A stretch of DNA of 64,000 nt from Isoptericola variabilis 225 (GTDB lineage Bacteria; Actinomycetota; Actinomycetes; Actinomycetales; Cellulomonadaceae), in assembly GCF_000215105.1 (NCBI RefSeq), contig NC_015588.1, positions 2,790,001 through 2,854,000 on the forward strand. Reading direction: 5' to 3'. Positions 52,635 to 61,312 of this stretch are shown piece by piece (positions within the stretch are counted from its first letter, which is position 1; the number at the start of each line of letters is the position of its first letter). A program made the translations under genes and the position numbers. The notes beneath the pieces are model-generated. The model was not told where the DNA came from. It was given only the letters and a program-made list of their open reading frames with translations, and searched no databases.

Positions 52635-53000
52635 ATGAGCAGATCGCGCCTGCCGCGCAGCGTCTACGGCGTCGGCACCGAGCCCGACCCGCGGTTCTCG
52701 CTCGCGAACGAGCGCACGTTCCTCGCCTGGATCCGCACGGCGCTGGCGTTCCTCGCCGGCGCCGTGGCGCTCGAGGCGCTCGCGACCCCGCTCGACCCGA
52801 CGCTGCGGCTGACGGCCGCGCTCATCCTCGTCGCGACGGGCCTGACGCTCGTCGGGCAGGCGTGGTTCGGGTGGGTGCGCACCGAGCGGGCGCTGCGCAA
52901 CCACGAGCCGCTGCCCTCCCCGCTCACCGCGCTGCCCGCGGCGATCGGCGTGCTCGTCGTAGCCGTGCTCGTCGGCGCCGCGATGCTGGTGGGCCCGTGA
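52635..53000 (+). CDS. DUF202 (YidH-type) membrane protein 1
   Basis: A 121-residue protein with the DUF202 signature SLANERTFLAWIRTALAFLAGAVALEAL, then two further membrane helices (LRLTAALILVATGLTLVGQAWFGWV; TALPAAIGVLVVAVLVGAAMLVG). It overlaps the next DUF202 gene by 4 bp; such pairs are common in actinomycetes and are of unknown function. Confidence 0.93.
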   Translation: MSRSRLPRSVYGVGTEPDPRFSLANERTFLAWIRTALAFLAGAVALEALATPLDPTLRLTAALILVATGLTLVGQAWFGWVRTERALRNHEPLPSPLTALPAAIGVLVVAVLVGAAMLVGP

Positions 53001-53353
53001 CGGGTCCGTGGGACGCCGGGCTGCAGCCCGAGCGCACCGAGCTCGCCTGGCGCCGCACGGTCCTGGCGGTGACGGCAGGCACGGTCGTCGCGGCACGCTA
53101 CCTGGGCGCGAGCAGCGTCGTCCTCGGCCTCGCCCTGCCGCTGCTCGCGCTGCTCGGCGGCCTGCTGCTGCTCCACGCCGGCACGGTGCGGTTCCGGCGG
53201 CTCGACGCCGCGCTACGCGAGGCCGGGCCGCGCCCGGCCGGGCCGGTGATGCCGGGCGCCGGCATGCTCGCGACGCTCGCGGCGATGTGCGTGGGCGTCG
53301 GGGTCGTGTCCGCGGTGTTCGTCGTGGCCACCGCGGTCTCGCGCGGCGTGTGA
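52997..53353 (+). CDS. DUF202 membrane protein 2
   Basis: A 118-residue partner of the previous gene, starting in the GTGA overlap. It opens LQPERTELAWRRTVLAVTAGTVVAARYLG, the DUF202 ER-x-LAW motif, with two more membrane helices (VVLGLALPLLALLGGLLLLHAG; MLATLAAMCVGVGVVSAVFVVATAV). Probably forms a complex with the first. Confidence 0.9.
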   Translation: MTGPWDAGLQPERTELAWRRTVLAVTAGTVVAARYLGASSVVLGLALPLLALLGGLLLLHAGTVRFRRLDAALREAGPRPAGPVMPGAGMLATLAAMCVGVGVVSAVFVVATAVSRGV

Positions 53354-53418
53354 CGCCGCCGGGCGACCGCCCGGCGTGTGACGCCGCCCGCGCGCGCCGA
53401 GCGCCTATCGTCGCTGCC

Positions 53419-54603
53419 ATGACGGCTCTGCCTGCCGAGGACGCCGCCCGCCCGGGCGCTCCGGACTCTCGCCGCCCGCCGCGCTGGCTGCCGCGGGCCC
53501 TGTTCATGGCCGTGCTCGCGGTCTTCGTCGGCGTCTTCGCCTGGTACGCGCTCGGCCAGCTGCGCGCGCTGCTCGTCAACCTGGTCATCGCGTTCTTCGT
53601 CGCGCTCGCGCTCGAGCCGCTCGTCGTGCGGCTCGTGCGGCACGGGTGGCGGCGGGGCGCCGCGGCGGGCGTCTCGCTGATCGGCGCGCTCGTCGGCGTC
53701 GTCGTGATGATGGCGATGTTCGGCAGCCTGTTCGTCCAGCAGCTCGTCCAGCTCGCCGAGGCGGTCCCCGACCTCTACGCGACGATCCAGGCGTGGGCCG
53801 CCGAGCGGTTCGACGTCGTGCTGCCCGAGTCGGACGAGCTCTTGCGGCAGGCGGCCGAGCGGTTCGGGCAGGACGTCGCGAGCGGGACGCTGCTCGTCGG
53901 CACGACCATCGTCGGCGGGATCTTCGCCACGCTGACCATCCTGCTCGTCACGTACTACCTGCTCGCGGCGGGGCCGCGGTTCCGGGCCGCGGTGTGCCGC
54001 CTGCTGACGCCGAACCGGCAGACCGAGGTGCTGCGCCTGTGGGAGATCACGCAGCTCAAGGTCGCCGGCTTCATCAACTCGCGCCTCGTGCTCGCGGCCG
54101 TCGCGACGGCCGCGACGGCCGTGTTCCTGCTCGTCCTCGGCACGCCGTACGCGTTCCCGCTCGCGGTGTTCACGGGCGTCGTGTCGCAGTTCGTCCCGAC
54201 GATCGGCGCGTACATCGGCGGGGCCCTGCCGGTGGTCGTCGCGCTCACCTCCCAGGGCCTGCCGCAGGCGCTGGGCGTGCTCGCGTTCGTCGTCGGCTAC
54301 CAGCAGGTCGAGAACCTCGTCCTGGCGCCGCGAGTGTCCGCCCAGGCGCTCGAGATGAACCCCGCGGTGAGCTTCGTCGTCGTGATCGCGTTCGGCGCCG
54401 TCTTCGGCGCGCTCGGCGCGTTCCTCGCGCTGCCGGTCGCGGCGACGATCCAGGCGGTCGCGAGCACTTACCTGCGGCGGCACGAGCTCGTGGAGTCCGA
54501 CCTGCTGCGCGATCCGGAGCGCCTGCGGGACGTCGAGGCGCCCGACGCGCTGCGCGACGCCTCCCGGCGGGCCGCCGAGAGCCGCGAGGACGACGAGCGG
54601 TAG
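53419..54603 (+). CDS. AI-2E family transporter (PerM-like permease)
   Basis: A 394-residue protein with seven to eight membrane segments. FGSLFVQQLVQLAEAVPDLY, LLAAGPRFRAAVCRLLTPNRQTEVLRLWE, VTQ-like KVAGFINSRLVLAAVATAATAVFLLVLGTPYAFPLAVFTGVVSQFVPTIGAYIGGALPV and YQQVENLVLAPRVSAQALEMNPAVSFVVVIAFGAVFGALGAFLALPVAAT are the family pattern. Members export diverse substrates, including autoinducer-2 and sodium/ions; the role here is open. Confidence 0.93.
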   Translation: MTALPAEDAARPGAPDSRRPPRWLPRALFMAVLAVFVGVFAWYALGQLRALLVNLVIAFFVALALEPLVVRLVRHGWRRGAAAGVSLIGALVGVVVMMAMFGSLFVQQLVQLAEAVPDLYATIQAWAAERFDVVLPESDELLRQAAERFGQDVASGTLLVGTTIVGGIFATLTILLVTYYLLAAGPRFRAAVCRLLTPNRQTEVLRLWEITQLKVAGFINSRLVLAAVATAATAVFLLVLGTPYAFPLAVFTGVVSQFVPTIGAYIGGALPVVVALTSQGLPQALGVLAFVVGYQQVENLVLAPRVSAQALEMNPAVSFVVVIAFGAVFGALGAFLALPVAATIQAVASTYLRRHELVESDLLRDPERLRDVEAPDALRDASRRAAESREDDER

Positions 54604-54663
54604 CGCGCTCACCGGCGCTTTCGCCCCGGCCAGCGATTGCGCGCCACCCCCGCGCACGACACG

Positions 54664-56787
54664 ATGCATCGCGTGAATCCTGCGCATCCGACCGCGCTGC
54701 GCCGCGCGGCCGCATCCGTCGCCGCCGTGCTGCTCGCCGGCCTGTGGACGGCGCTCGCGACCGTCGTCGCCGCGCCCGCGCAGGCGGTGCCCCCGCTGCC
54801 CGACATCGAGGGCGCCATCACGGACCAGGTGGAGGCCGTCGGCGCGCGCGGGGCGGAGGTGCGCGAGGCGCTCGACCGCGTCGCGGACGAGACGCAGTAC
54901 CAGCTGTTCGTCGTCTACGTGGCGTCGTTCGACGGGCTCGACGGCGTCGAGTGGGCCGACGCGACGGCGAACAACGCGCGCCTGGGACGCGACGACCTGC
55001 TCCTGGCCGTGGCGACCGAGGAGCGCGTCTTCGGCCTGAGCGTCGACCACAGCATCGCGCTGACCGACGCCGACCTCGACCGGATCCAGGACGCCGCGGC
55101 CGACGCGCTGCGCGACGACGACTGGGCGGGCGCCGCGGTCGCCGCGGCCGACGCGACCGTCGACGTCGCGGGCGGCGGCTCGGGGCTCTCGCTCGGCGGC
55201 GACGGCGTGCCGACGGGCGCCCTGGTCGGCGTGGGAGCGCTCGCCGCGGCGGGCGTCGGCGGGTACGCGTGGTACCGCAGCCGCAAGCGCTCCGCCGAGG
55301 CGGGCACCGGCGTCGGGCAGGGACGCCACGCCGGGGGCGGCGCTCCCGGCACGGACCCGCTCGAGTCGCTCTCGACCGCGGAGCTCGACCGCCGCGCGGG
55401 CAGCGCGCTCGTGAGCATCGACGACGCGATCAGGACGTCGGAGCAGGAGCTCGGGTTCGCGCAGGCCGAGTTCGGGCTGGAGGCGACGCGGGAGTTCGAG
55501 GCCGCGCTCGCCCGCGCCAAGCAGGACGTCGGCCGGGCGTTCCACGTCCGCCAGGAGCTCGACGACGAGATCCCCGAGACCGAGCCGCAGCGCCGGCAGA
55601 TGCTCGTCGAGATCCTCACGCTGTGCGACGGCGCGGCCGACGCGCTCGACGCGCAGACGGCCGCGTTCGACGAGCTCCGGCGGCTCCAGACGCGCGCCCC
55701 GCAGCTGCTCGACGAGGCCGAGCAGCGCGCCGGGGAGATCGTCGACCGCGTCGAGGTCGCCCGCGGCACGCTCGCCGGCCTGCGCGCCACCTACCCCGCG
55801 TCCGCGCTCGAGTCGGTCGCGACGAACCCCGAGCAGGCGGTGGCGCTCGTGGAGAACGCCCGGCAGGCCGTCGCCGACGGGCGCGCCGCGCTCGAGAAGC
55901 GCAAGAAGCCGCTCGCCGTCGCGCACGCCCGTGCCGCGCAGAACGCGCTCGGCCAGGCGGTCACGCTGCTCGACGCCGTGGAGAGCGCCGGCACCGACCT
56001 CGCCGAGGCCGGCCCCCGGCTCGACAAGGGCATCGCCTCGATCACGCAGGACATCGCGGACGCCGCCCGGCTCGCGCCCGGCGACCCCGCGGTCGCCGCG
56101 GCCCGCACGGAGGCGGAGGCCGCCGCGGCGCAGGCGCGCCAGGCGCGCGACGGCGGCGATCCGATCGCGGCGCTCGCCCGGCTCACGGCGGCCGAGGCCG
56201 CGCTGGACCGGGCGCTCGCGCCGGCGCGGCAGAAGGCCGAGACCGACGCGCGGGCGGCCGCGCTGCTGCGCGAGACGCTCGCCCGCGTGGACGCCCAGCT
56301 CCGGGCGACGCACGACTACGTCGCGACCCGCCGGGGCGCCGTCGGGCTGCAGGCGCGCACGCGCCTGGCCGAGGCGACGCGGCTCGCGGACGAGGCCCGC
56401 GCGCTGCAGGCCCAGGACCCGGCCGCGGCGCTCGAGCGCGCCCAGCAGGCCGAGCGGTACGCGACCCAGGCCGCGCACCTCGCACAGCAGGACACCTCGG
56501 GCTGGGGCATGCAGCAGCAGGGCGGGTCGGGCAACGTCGGCGGCATGGTGCTCGGCGGCATCCTGCTCGACTCGATCCTGCGCGGCGGGGGCGGCGGCTA
56601 CCGCGGCCCGGGCGGGTTCGGCGGCTCGGGCGGGTTCGGCGGCTCCGGAGGCTTCGGCGGGTCGCGCGGCTCGCGCCGGTCGGGCGGGGGGCTCGGCGGC
56701 GGCTTCGGGGGCGGCGGCTTCGGAGGCGGCCGGGGCGGGTTCTCCGGCGGACGCGGCGGCGGCCGGTCCCGCGGAGGCCGCTTCTAA
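54664..56787 (+). CDS. Exported TPM-domain protein with coiled-coil and Gly-rich tail
   Basis: A 707-residue protein from ATG 54664 (an in-frame GTG at 54673 is possible). A signal peptide (ASVAAVLLAGLWTALATVVAAPAQAVP) precedes a TPM fold, residues about 50-170 (FVVYVASFDGLDGVEWADATANNARLGRDDLLLAVATEERVFGLSV). One membrane helix follows (VGVGALAAAGVGGYAWYRSRK), then about 350 residues of helical coiled coil, and a Gly/Ser/Phe-rich C-terminus (GGGGYRGPGGFGGSGGF). Such proteins may act in envelope stress or membrane-protein repair. PspA follows on the same strand after 93 bp, a frequent pairing. Confidence 0.85.
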   Translation: MHRVNPAHPTALRRAAASVAAVLLAGLWTALATVVAAPAQAVPPLPDIEGAITDQVEAVGARGAEVREALDRVADETQYQLFVVYVASFDGLDGVEWADATANNARLGRDDLLLAVATEERVFGLSVDHSIALTDADLDRIQDAAADALRDDDWAGAAVAAADATVDVAGGGSGLSLGGDGVPTGALVGVGALAAAGVGGYAWYRSRKRSAEAGTGVGQGRHAGGGAPGTDPLESLSTAELDRRAGSALVSIDDAIRTSEQELGFAQAEFGLEATREFEAALARAKQDVGRAFHVRQELDDEIPETEPQRRQMLVEILTLCDGAADALDAQTAAFDELRRLQTRAPQLLDEAEQRAGEIVDRVEVARGTLAGLRATYPASALESVATNPEQAVALVENARQAVADGRAALEKRKKPLAVAHARAAQNALGQAVTLLDAVESAGTDLAEAGPRLDKGIASITQDIADAARLAPGDPAVAAARTEAEAAAAQARQARDGGDPIAALARLTAAEAALDRALAPARQKAETDARAAALLRETLARVDAQLRATHDYVATRRGAVGLQARTRLAEATRLADEARALQAQDPAAALERAQQAERYATQAAHLAQQDTSGWGMQQQGGSGNVGGMVLGGILLDSILRGGGGGYRGPGGFGGSGGFGGSGGFGGSRGSRRSGGGLGGGFGGGGFGGGRGGFSGGRGGGRSRGGRF

Positions 56788-56880
56788 CCGGAACCATCCG
56801 ACGGCCGCGCTCGTCGGACCATCGACGGACCACCACGGACACCACGACGACGGACACCGCTACGGCACGGAAGGCGAACC

Positions 56881-57621
56881 ATGACCCAGAAGCAGAGCAT
56901 CCTCGGCCGCATCAGCCAGCTCGCCCGGGCGAACATCAACGCGCTGATCGACCGGGCCGAGGACCCCCAGAAGATGCTCGACCAGCTCGTGCGCGACTAC
57001 ACGAACAACATCGCCGAGGCCGAGCAGGCGATCGCCCAGACGATCGGCAACCTGCGCCTCGCCGAGCAGGACTACCACGAGGACGTCGCGGCGGTGCAGG
57101 AGTGGGGCGCCAAGGCGCTCGCCGCCTCGCGCAAGGCCGACGAGTACCGCGCCGCGGGCGACACGGCCAACGCCGACAAGTTCGACAACCTCGCCAAGGT
57201 CGCCCTGCGCAAGCAGCTCGACGCGGAGTCCGAGGTCAAGGCCGCGCAGCCGATGATCGAGCAGCAGCGGGTGACCGTCGAGAAGCTGAAGTCCGGCCTC
57301 GCCGCGATGAAGGACAAGCTGGGCGAGCTCAAGACCAAGCGCGACCAGCTCGTCGCGCGCCAGAAGGCGGCCGAGGCGCAGCAGACGGTCCAGGGCGCCA
57401 TCAGCTCGATCAACGTGCTCGACCCGACGAGCGAGCTGTCGCGCTTCGAGGAGGCCGTGCGCCGGGAGGAGGCGATGGCGCTCGGTCAGGCCGAGGTGGC
57501 CGCGGCCTCGCTCGAGTCGCAGTTCGCCGAGCTCGAGTCGCACGACAAGGACATCGAGCTCGAGGCGCGGCTCGCCGCGCTCAAGGCCGGCCAGGCCCCG
57601 GCGCCGCAGCTCGAGTCCTGA
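56881..57621 (+). CDS. pspA: PspA/IM30 (Vipp1-like) envelope-stress protein
   Basis: A 246-residue, almost wholly helical protein: ISQLARANINALIDRAEDPQKMLDQLVRDYTNNIAEAEQAIAQTIGNLRLAEQD, then long coiled coil (RKQLDAESEVKAAQPMIEQQRVTVEKLKSGLAAMKDKLGELKTKRDQLVARQK) as in PspA. It forms oligomers that stabilise a damaged membrane. It follows the TPM protein, probably in the same transcript, and the 73-bp palindrome starts 20 bp after its stop. Confidence 0.93.
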   Translation: MTQKQSILGRISQLARANINALIDRAEDPQKMLDQLVRDYTNNIAEAEQAIAQTIGNLRLAEQDYHEDVAAVQEWGAKALAASRKADEYRAAGDTANADKFDNLAKVALRKQLDAESEVKAAQPMIEQQRVTVEKLKSGLAAMKDKLGELKTKRDQLVARQKAAEAQQTVQGAISSINVLDPTSELSRFEEAVRREEAMALGQAEVAAASLESQFAELESHDKDIELEARLAALKAGQAPAPQLES

Positions 57622-57641
57622 CCGCCCGGCAGACCTCTACC

Positions 57642-57714
57642 GCTGTGGGCGTGATCTCTGGCCCGATTCGTCCGGATCTTCTGGACAAAAGCGGCCAGAA
57701 ATCACGCCCACAGC
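57642..57714 (+). repeat. 73-bp palindromic element, copy 6
   Basis: Ends GCTGTGGGCGTGATCTCTGG and complement, with one difference in the left arm; core CGTCCGGATCTTCTGGAC. The core and copy 5 are more diverged than copies 1-4. It sits 20 bp after pspA's stop and 22 bp before the stop of the convergent amidotransferase gene at 57737. Confidence 0.9.
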
Positions 57715-57736
57715 GTTCGGGGCGGGGACGACGGCG

Positions 57737-58516
57737 TCAGCCGGCGAGCGCGAGCCCGGCGCCGGCGTGCGCCCGGACCTGGGCCATGAACGCGTCGGCG
57801 AGCAGCGCGCACGTCGCGTCGAGCTCCTCGGAGTGCGCGTAGGCGGCGTCGGAGACCTCGGCCGTCGAGACGTCGGTGTGGTCGAGCGCCCACCGCACGG
57901 CGAGCGACGGGCTCGCCTCGGGGTGGAACTGCACGCCGAGCGCCGAGCCGAGGCGGAACGCCTGGTACGGGTACATCTCGGAGTACGCGAGCCACTCGGC
58001 GCCGACGGGCAACTCGACGACGGCGTCCGCGTGCATGCTCACCGCGAGCGTCGAGCAGCGGCCGGCCTCGACGTCGGCGTCGGTCGTCGCGCCCGCCGCA
58101 CGGACGAGCGGGCCGAGCACCGGGTCCGTGAGCGCGCTCCCACGCCAACGAACAGGCACCACGCCGGCCTCGCGTCCGGGGGGTGCGCCGACCTCGACGC
58201 GGCCGCCGCCCGCGACCGCGAGCAGCTGGGCGCCGAGGCAGATGCCGAGCGTGGGCAGGCCCGACGTCGCGGCCTCCGCGAGCAGCGCGCGCACCGCGGG
58301 CAGCCACGGCGCGACGTCGTCGGCGTAGGCCGACATCTGCCCGCCGAGCACGACGAGCCCGTCGCCGCACTCGTCGAGCGCGGGGACCGGGTCGCCGTCG
58401 AACAGGCGGACGAGCCGCACGTCGCCGAGGCGCCGGGCGAGCCGGTCGAGCGGGACGTCCGAGGAGTGCTGCAGCACGGTCACGCGTGGCTGCGCACCGA
58501 GATCGTGAGTGTGCAC
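57737..58516 (-). CDS. Class I glutamine amidotransferase-like protein
   Basis: A 259-residue protein from GTG 58516. The nucleophile elbow is LPTLGICLGAQLLAVAGGG (catalytic Cys), and the His-Glu pair is ALGVQFHPEASPSLAVRWAL. VVLGGQMSAYADDVAPWLPAVRALLAEAATSG is the oxyanion strand region. Family members (GMP synthase-like amidotransferases) remove or transfer ammonia, or degrade gamma-glutamyl compounds; no synthetase partner is nearby. No clear ribosome site precedes the start. Confidence 0.88.
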   Translation of the reverse strand: MHTHDLGAQPRVTVLQHSSDVPLDRLARRLGDVRLVRLFDGDPVPALDECGDGLVVLGGQMSAYADDVAPWLPAVRALLAEAATSGLPTLGICLGAQLLAVAGGGRVEVGAPPGREAGVVPVRWRGSALTDPVLGPLVRAAGATTDADVEAGRCSTLAVSMHADAVVELPVGAEWLAYSEMYPYQAFRLGSALGVQFHPEASPSLAVRWALDHTDVSTAEVSDAAYAHSEELDATCALLADAFMAQVRAHAGAGLALAG

Positions 58517-58633
58517 GGGGCAAGAGGGTAGCGACTCGGCGACCCAACGATCCACGCGCGCCCCGGCCGAGGGCGCTCGGTGGCGGCGCACGGTGCACAG
58601 GTCGAGCGGCCGCGACGCGGATACGCTGGGCGC

Positions 58634-59248
58634 ATGTCCGCAGCCTTCGCCGGTCCGCCGTCGGTGTCCCCGCCCGACGTCGTCGGCACCCCCCGCAAGA
58701 CCTACCTGCTCGTGGACGGCGAGAACATCGACGCCACGCTCGGCATGAACGTCCTCAACCGGCGCCCGGACCCGCAGGAGCGTCCGCGCTGGGACCGCAT
58801 CAGCGCGTTCGCGCAGAAGGTGTGGGGTCAGGACGTCGTCCCGCTGTTCTTCCTCAACGCCACGAGCGGGCAGATGCCGATGCCGTTCGTCCAGGCGCTG
58901 CTCGCGATGGGCTACCGCCCGATCCCGCTCGCCGCGTCCGGTACCGAGAAGGTCGTCGACGTCGGTATCCAGCGCACGCTCGACGCGCTCGCGTCGCGCT
59001 CCGGGGACGTGCTGCTCGCGAGCCACGACGGCGACTTCCTGCCGCAGATCGAGGCGCTGCTCGGCGAGGGCGAGCGCCGCGTCGGCCTGCTCGCGTTCCG
59101 CGAGTTCGTCAACGCGCAGTTCTCCCAGCTCACCGAGCGCGGCCTGGAGATGTTCGACCTCGAGGGCGACGCCGACGCGTTCACCGCGCCGCTGCCGCGC
59201 GTGCGGATCATCCCGATCGACGAGTTCGACCCGCTGCGCTACCTCTGA
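58634..59248 (+). CDS. NYN-domain ribonuclease-like protein
   Basis: A 204-residue protein from ATG 58634. The PIN-like NYN domain shows its conserved acids: YLLVDGENIDATLGM, VVDVGIQRTLDALASRSGDVLLASHDGDFLPQIEALL and LAFREFVNAQFSQL. It is expected to be a Mg-dependent RNA endonuclease in the cytoplasm. Its stop overlaps by 10 bp with the stop of the convergent membrane gene at 59239. Confidence 0.9.
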   Translation: MSAAFAGPPSVSPPDVVGTPRKTYLLVDGENIDATLGMNVLNRRPDPQERPRWDRISAFAQKVWGQDVVPLFFLNATSGQMPMPFVQALLAMGYRPIPLAASGTEKVVDVGIQRTLDALASRSGDVLLASHDGDFLPQIEALLGEGERRVGLLAFREFVNAQFSQLTERGLEMFDLEGDADAFTAPLPRVRIIPIDEFDPLRYL

Positions 59249-60144
59249 CCGACGCGGGCCGCGAGGCCGGCGACGACCCCGAGCACCACGCCGACCCCGG
59301 CGACGAGCCACAGCGTCCCGGTCAGGTCGGCGACGAGCGGCTCGAGGAGCGCGCCCACGGCGCGCGCCTCGGCCGGCCCCGAGCCGGTGCCGAGGAGCAC
59401 GCGGACCGCGACGGTCGCGAGGGCCGCGAGCGCCGCGACGACCGCGGTCGCCGCACCGACGCCCGCGAGCGCGCGGCGTCGTCGGACCGCGAGGGCGAGC
59501 GTGAGCGCGAGCGCGACGGCGGCGCCCGCGACCAGGGGCACGACGGCGCGGTCGACGGTCTGCACGGCCCGTTCGACGACCGAGAACGCGCGCGAGCTCA
59601 GGAGCGGCACCTGCCCGGCCCCGTCCGGGACGCCGCGCTCGGCGATCGCCGCGCCCGCGTCGCCGAGCCCGGCTGCGACCCCGTCGAGCATCTCGACCGC
59701 CACCGGCCGGGTGTCGACGACGAAGCCCTCGGACGTCAGCGCGACGTCGGGATGCCTCTCGGCCTGTCCGCGCGCAACGCCGACCGCACCCGCGTGCGCG
59801 GTGACCACGAGCTGCTCGATCCGCGAGCGGAACGCGTCGGAGGCGACGACGCCCTCGACGGCCTGCTCGACCTGGACGCGCACCTCGGCCGGGACCGCGT
59901 CCTGGCCCGCCGCACGCAGCGCCTGGTCGGCGGCGGCCTGGGCGAGCGGCCGGGTCAGCACCGGGTCGCCGAGCCGGGTGCCGGCGACGTCGACGAACCG
60001 CTCGGTGTCGAGCGCGGTGCGCTGCGTCCACACGACGAGCGTCGCGGCGACCACGAGCAGGGCCGTCAGCACCGCGAGGAGCCCGACCCCCGGGCGCCGG
60101 CGCCGCTCGTAGGTCCGGGCATGGGCGACTGCGCGGTGCGGCAC
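59239..60144 (-). CDS. Membrane protein, paralogue of the next gene
   Basis: A 301-residue protein from GTG 60144 (GAGGAGGA upstream). One N-terminal helix (VGLLAVLTALLVVAATLVVWTQR), a large extracytoplasmic region with ALDTERFVDVAGTRLGDPVLTRPLAQAAADQAL, then two or three C-terminal helices (VVPLVAGAAVALALTLALAV; AVVAALAALATVAVRVLL; LWLVAGVGVVLGVVAGLAARV). It matches the gene at 60237 in layout and in the LDTxRFVxVAG and DP.LTRPL motifs. No catalytic residues are recognised. Confidence 0.8.
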   Translation of the reverse strand: MPHRAVAHARTYERRRRPGVGLLAVLTALLVVAATLVVWTQRTALDTERFVDVAGTRLGDPVLTRPLAQAAADQALRAAGQDAVPAEVRVQVEQAVEGVVASDAFRSRIEQLVVTAHAGAVGVARGQAERHPDVALTSEGFVVDTRPVAVEMLDGVAAGLGDAGAAIAERGVPDGAGQVPLLSSRAFSVVERAVQTVDRAVVPLVAGAAVALALTLALAVRRRRALAGVGAATAVVAALAALATVAVRVLLGTGSGPAEARAVGALLEPLVADLTGTLWLVAGVGVVLGVVAGLAARVGQR

Positions 60145-60236
60145 GGGGTCCTCCTCGTCGACGGGCGTGGCCGAGTGTACGGACAGCCGAGGCCTCCCGG
60201 GACCGCACCCGCCCTGCCGCGGTCGTCGCGCCCGCC

Positions 60237-61154
60237 CTACCGCCGCGCGACGCGCGAGACGAGCCACGCGACGACCGCGAGGGCGGCGCCGGCGGCCGCC
60301 GTCCACCCGAGCGTCGCGGTGAGGTCGGCGCCGACCGGCTCGAGCAGCGCGCGCAGCGCACCGCGCAGGCCGGCGTCGTGCACGCCGCGCACGGCCGTGT
60401 CGCGCAGCGGGACGCTGCCGAGCGCGGCCAGGCCGCCCACGACGGCGACCGCGAGGCCGAGGTGCGCGAGCGCGAGGCGGCGGCGGGTCGCCACGACGAG
60501 CGTGAGGACGAGCCCCAGCCCCGCGCCGACCAGCAGGAGCGGCGCGGCGCGGTCGACGCCCTGCACGAAGTCCCGCAGCCCGTCGAACGCGTCCGTCGGC
60601 ACGAGCAGCACGCGGCCGGCGTTCTCGGGCACGACCAGCTCGGGGAGCACCTCCCCGAGCGGCCCGAGCCCCTGCGTCACGACCCGGATCGCGTCGACGA
60701 CGGCGGGCCGGGTCTCGAGCACCACGCCGTCCTCCGCGAGCGCCACGCCCGCGGTGTCGTCGCCCTCGCCGCGGGCGAGGCCGACCGTGCCGGCGTGCGC
60801 CTCCCGGACGAGGCCGCGGAGGCGCTCGCGCACCGGCGCCGAGGCGAGCGCCTCGTCCACGAGGCGCCGCACCTCCTCCTCGACGATCCCTGCCACGTCG
60901 CCGGGGAGCCGGTCGACGTCGAGCCCCGCGACCACGGCACCCGCCACGGCGTCGCCGAGCGGGCGGGTGACCTGCGGGTCGTCGGCGACGGGGCCCGCGA
61001 CCGCGACGAACCGGTCGGTGTCGAGCAGCGTGCGCTGCGCCCACCCGGCCGCGACCGCGCCGACGGCGAGCACGGCCGTGAGCCACGCGGCGAGCACCGC
61101 GGCGGGGCCCGCGCCGCGGCGTCGGGCGGGCGCTCGCGGTGGCGTCTCGGTCAC
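60237..61154 (-). CDS. Membrane protein, paralogue of the previous gene
   Basis: A 305-residue protein from GTG 61154 with GGAGGA upstream. Helix 1 VLAAWLTAVLAVGAVAAGWAQR; motif LLDTDRFVAVAGPVADDPQVTRPLGDAV; Tyr-poor extracytoplasmic domain; three helices at the end (LLLVGAGLGLVLTLVVAT; LALAHLGLAVAVVGGLAAL; AAAGAALAVVAWLVSRV). Tandem duplication with 59239-60144 is clear from shared motifs, although similarity is moderate. It is separated from the two-component system by 158 bp and is divergent from it. Confidence 0.8.
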   Translation of the reverse strand: MTETPPRAPARRRGAGPAAVLAAWLTAVLAVGAVAAGWAQRTLLDTDRFVAVAGPVADDPQVTRPLGDAVAGAVVAGLDVDRLPGDVAGIVEEEVRRLVDEALASAPVRERLRGLVREAHAGTVGLARGEGDDTAGVALAEDGVVLETRPAVVDAIRVVTQGLGPLGEVLPELVVPENAGRVLLVPTDAFDGLRDFVQGVDRAAPLLLVGAGLGLVLTLVVATRRRLALAHLGLAVAVVGGLAALGSVPLRDTAVRGVHDAGLRGALRALLEPVGADLTATLGWTAAAGAALAVVAWLVSRVARR

Positions 61155-61273
61155 GGCGTCCTCCGCTCCTCGCTCCGGCCGTGCGGGCCGCCGGGCGTTC
61201 GTCCGGGGCCGCCGAGTCTACGGACGGCCCGGTCCGCACGCCGCTCGGCGCACCCCGGCGCACGGCAGGTGCT

Positions 61274-61291
61274 GTCCAGGAAGCGTCCAGG
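61274..61291. promoter_or_regulatory. OmpR-type direct repeat before the response regulator
   Basis: GTCCAGG occurs twice (61274-61280 and 61285-61291), spaced 11 bp start to start, one helical turn as for OmpR/PhoB-type dimers. It is 22 bp before the start of the response regulator gene, so autoregulation is likely. Confidence 0.55.
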
Positions 61292-61312
61292 GATCGGGCG
61301 CACACTGGAGGC

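Noticed and set aside
53098..56478. Open frame of 1126 codons on the minus strand
   Set aside because: It lies antisense to the AI-2E permease and TPM genes, is Arg/Gly/Val-rich, and has no start region or family motif; GC codon bias leaves such frames open.
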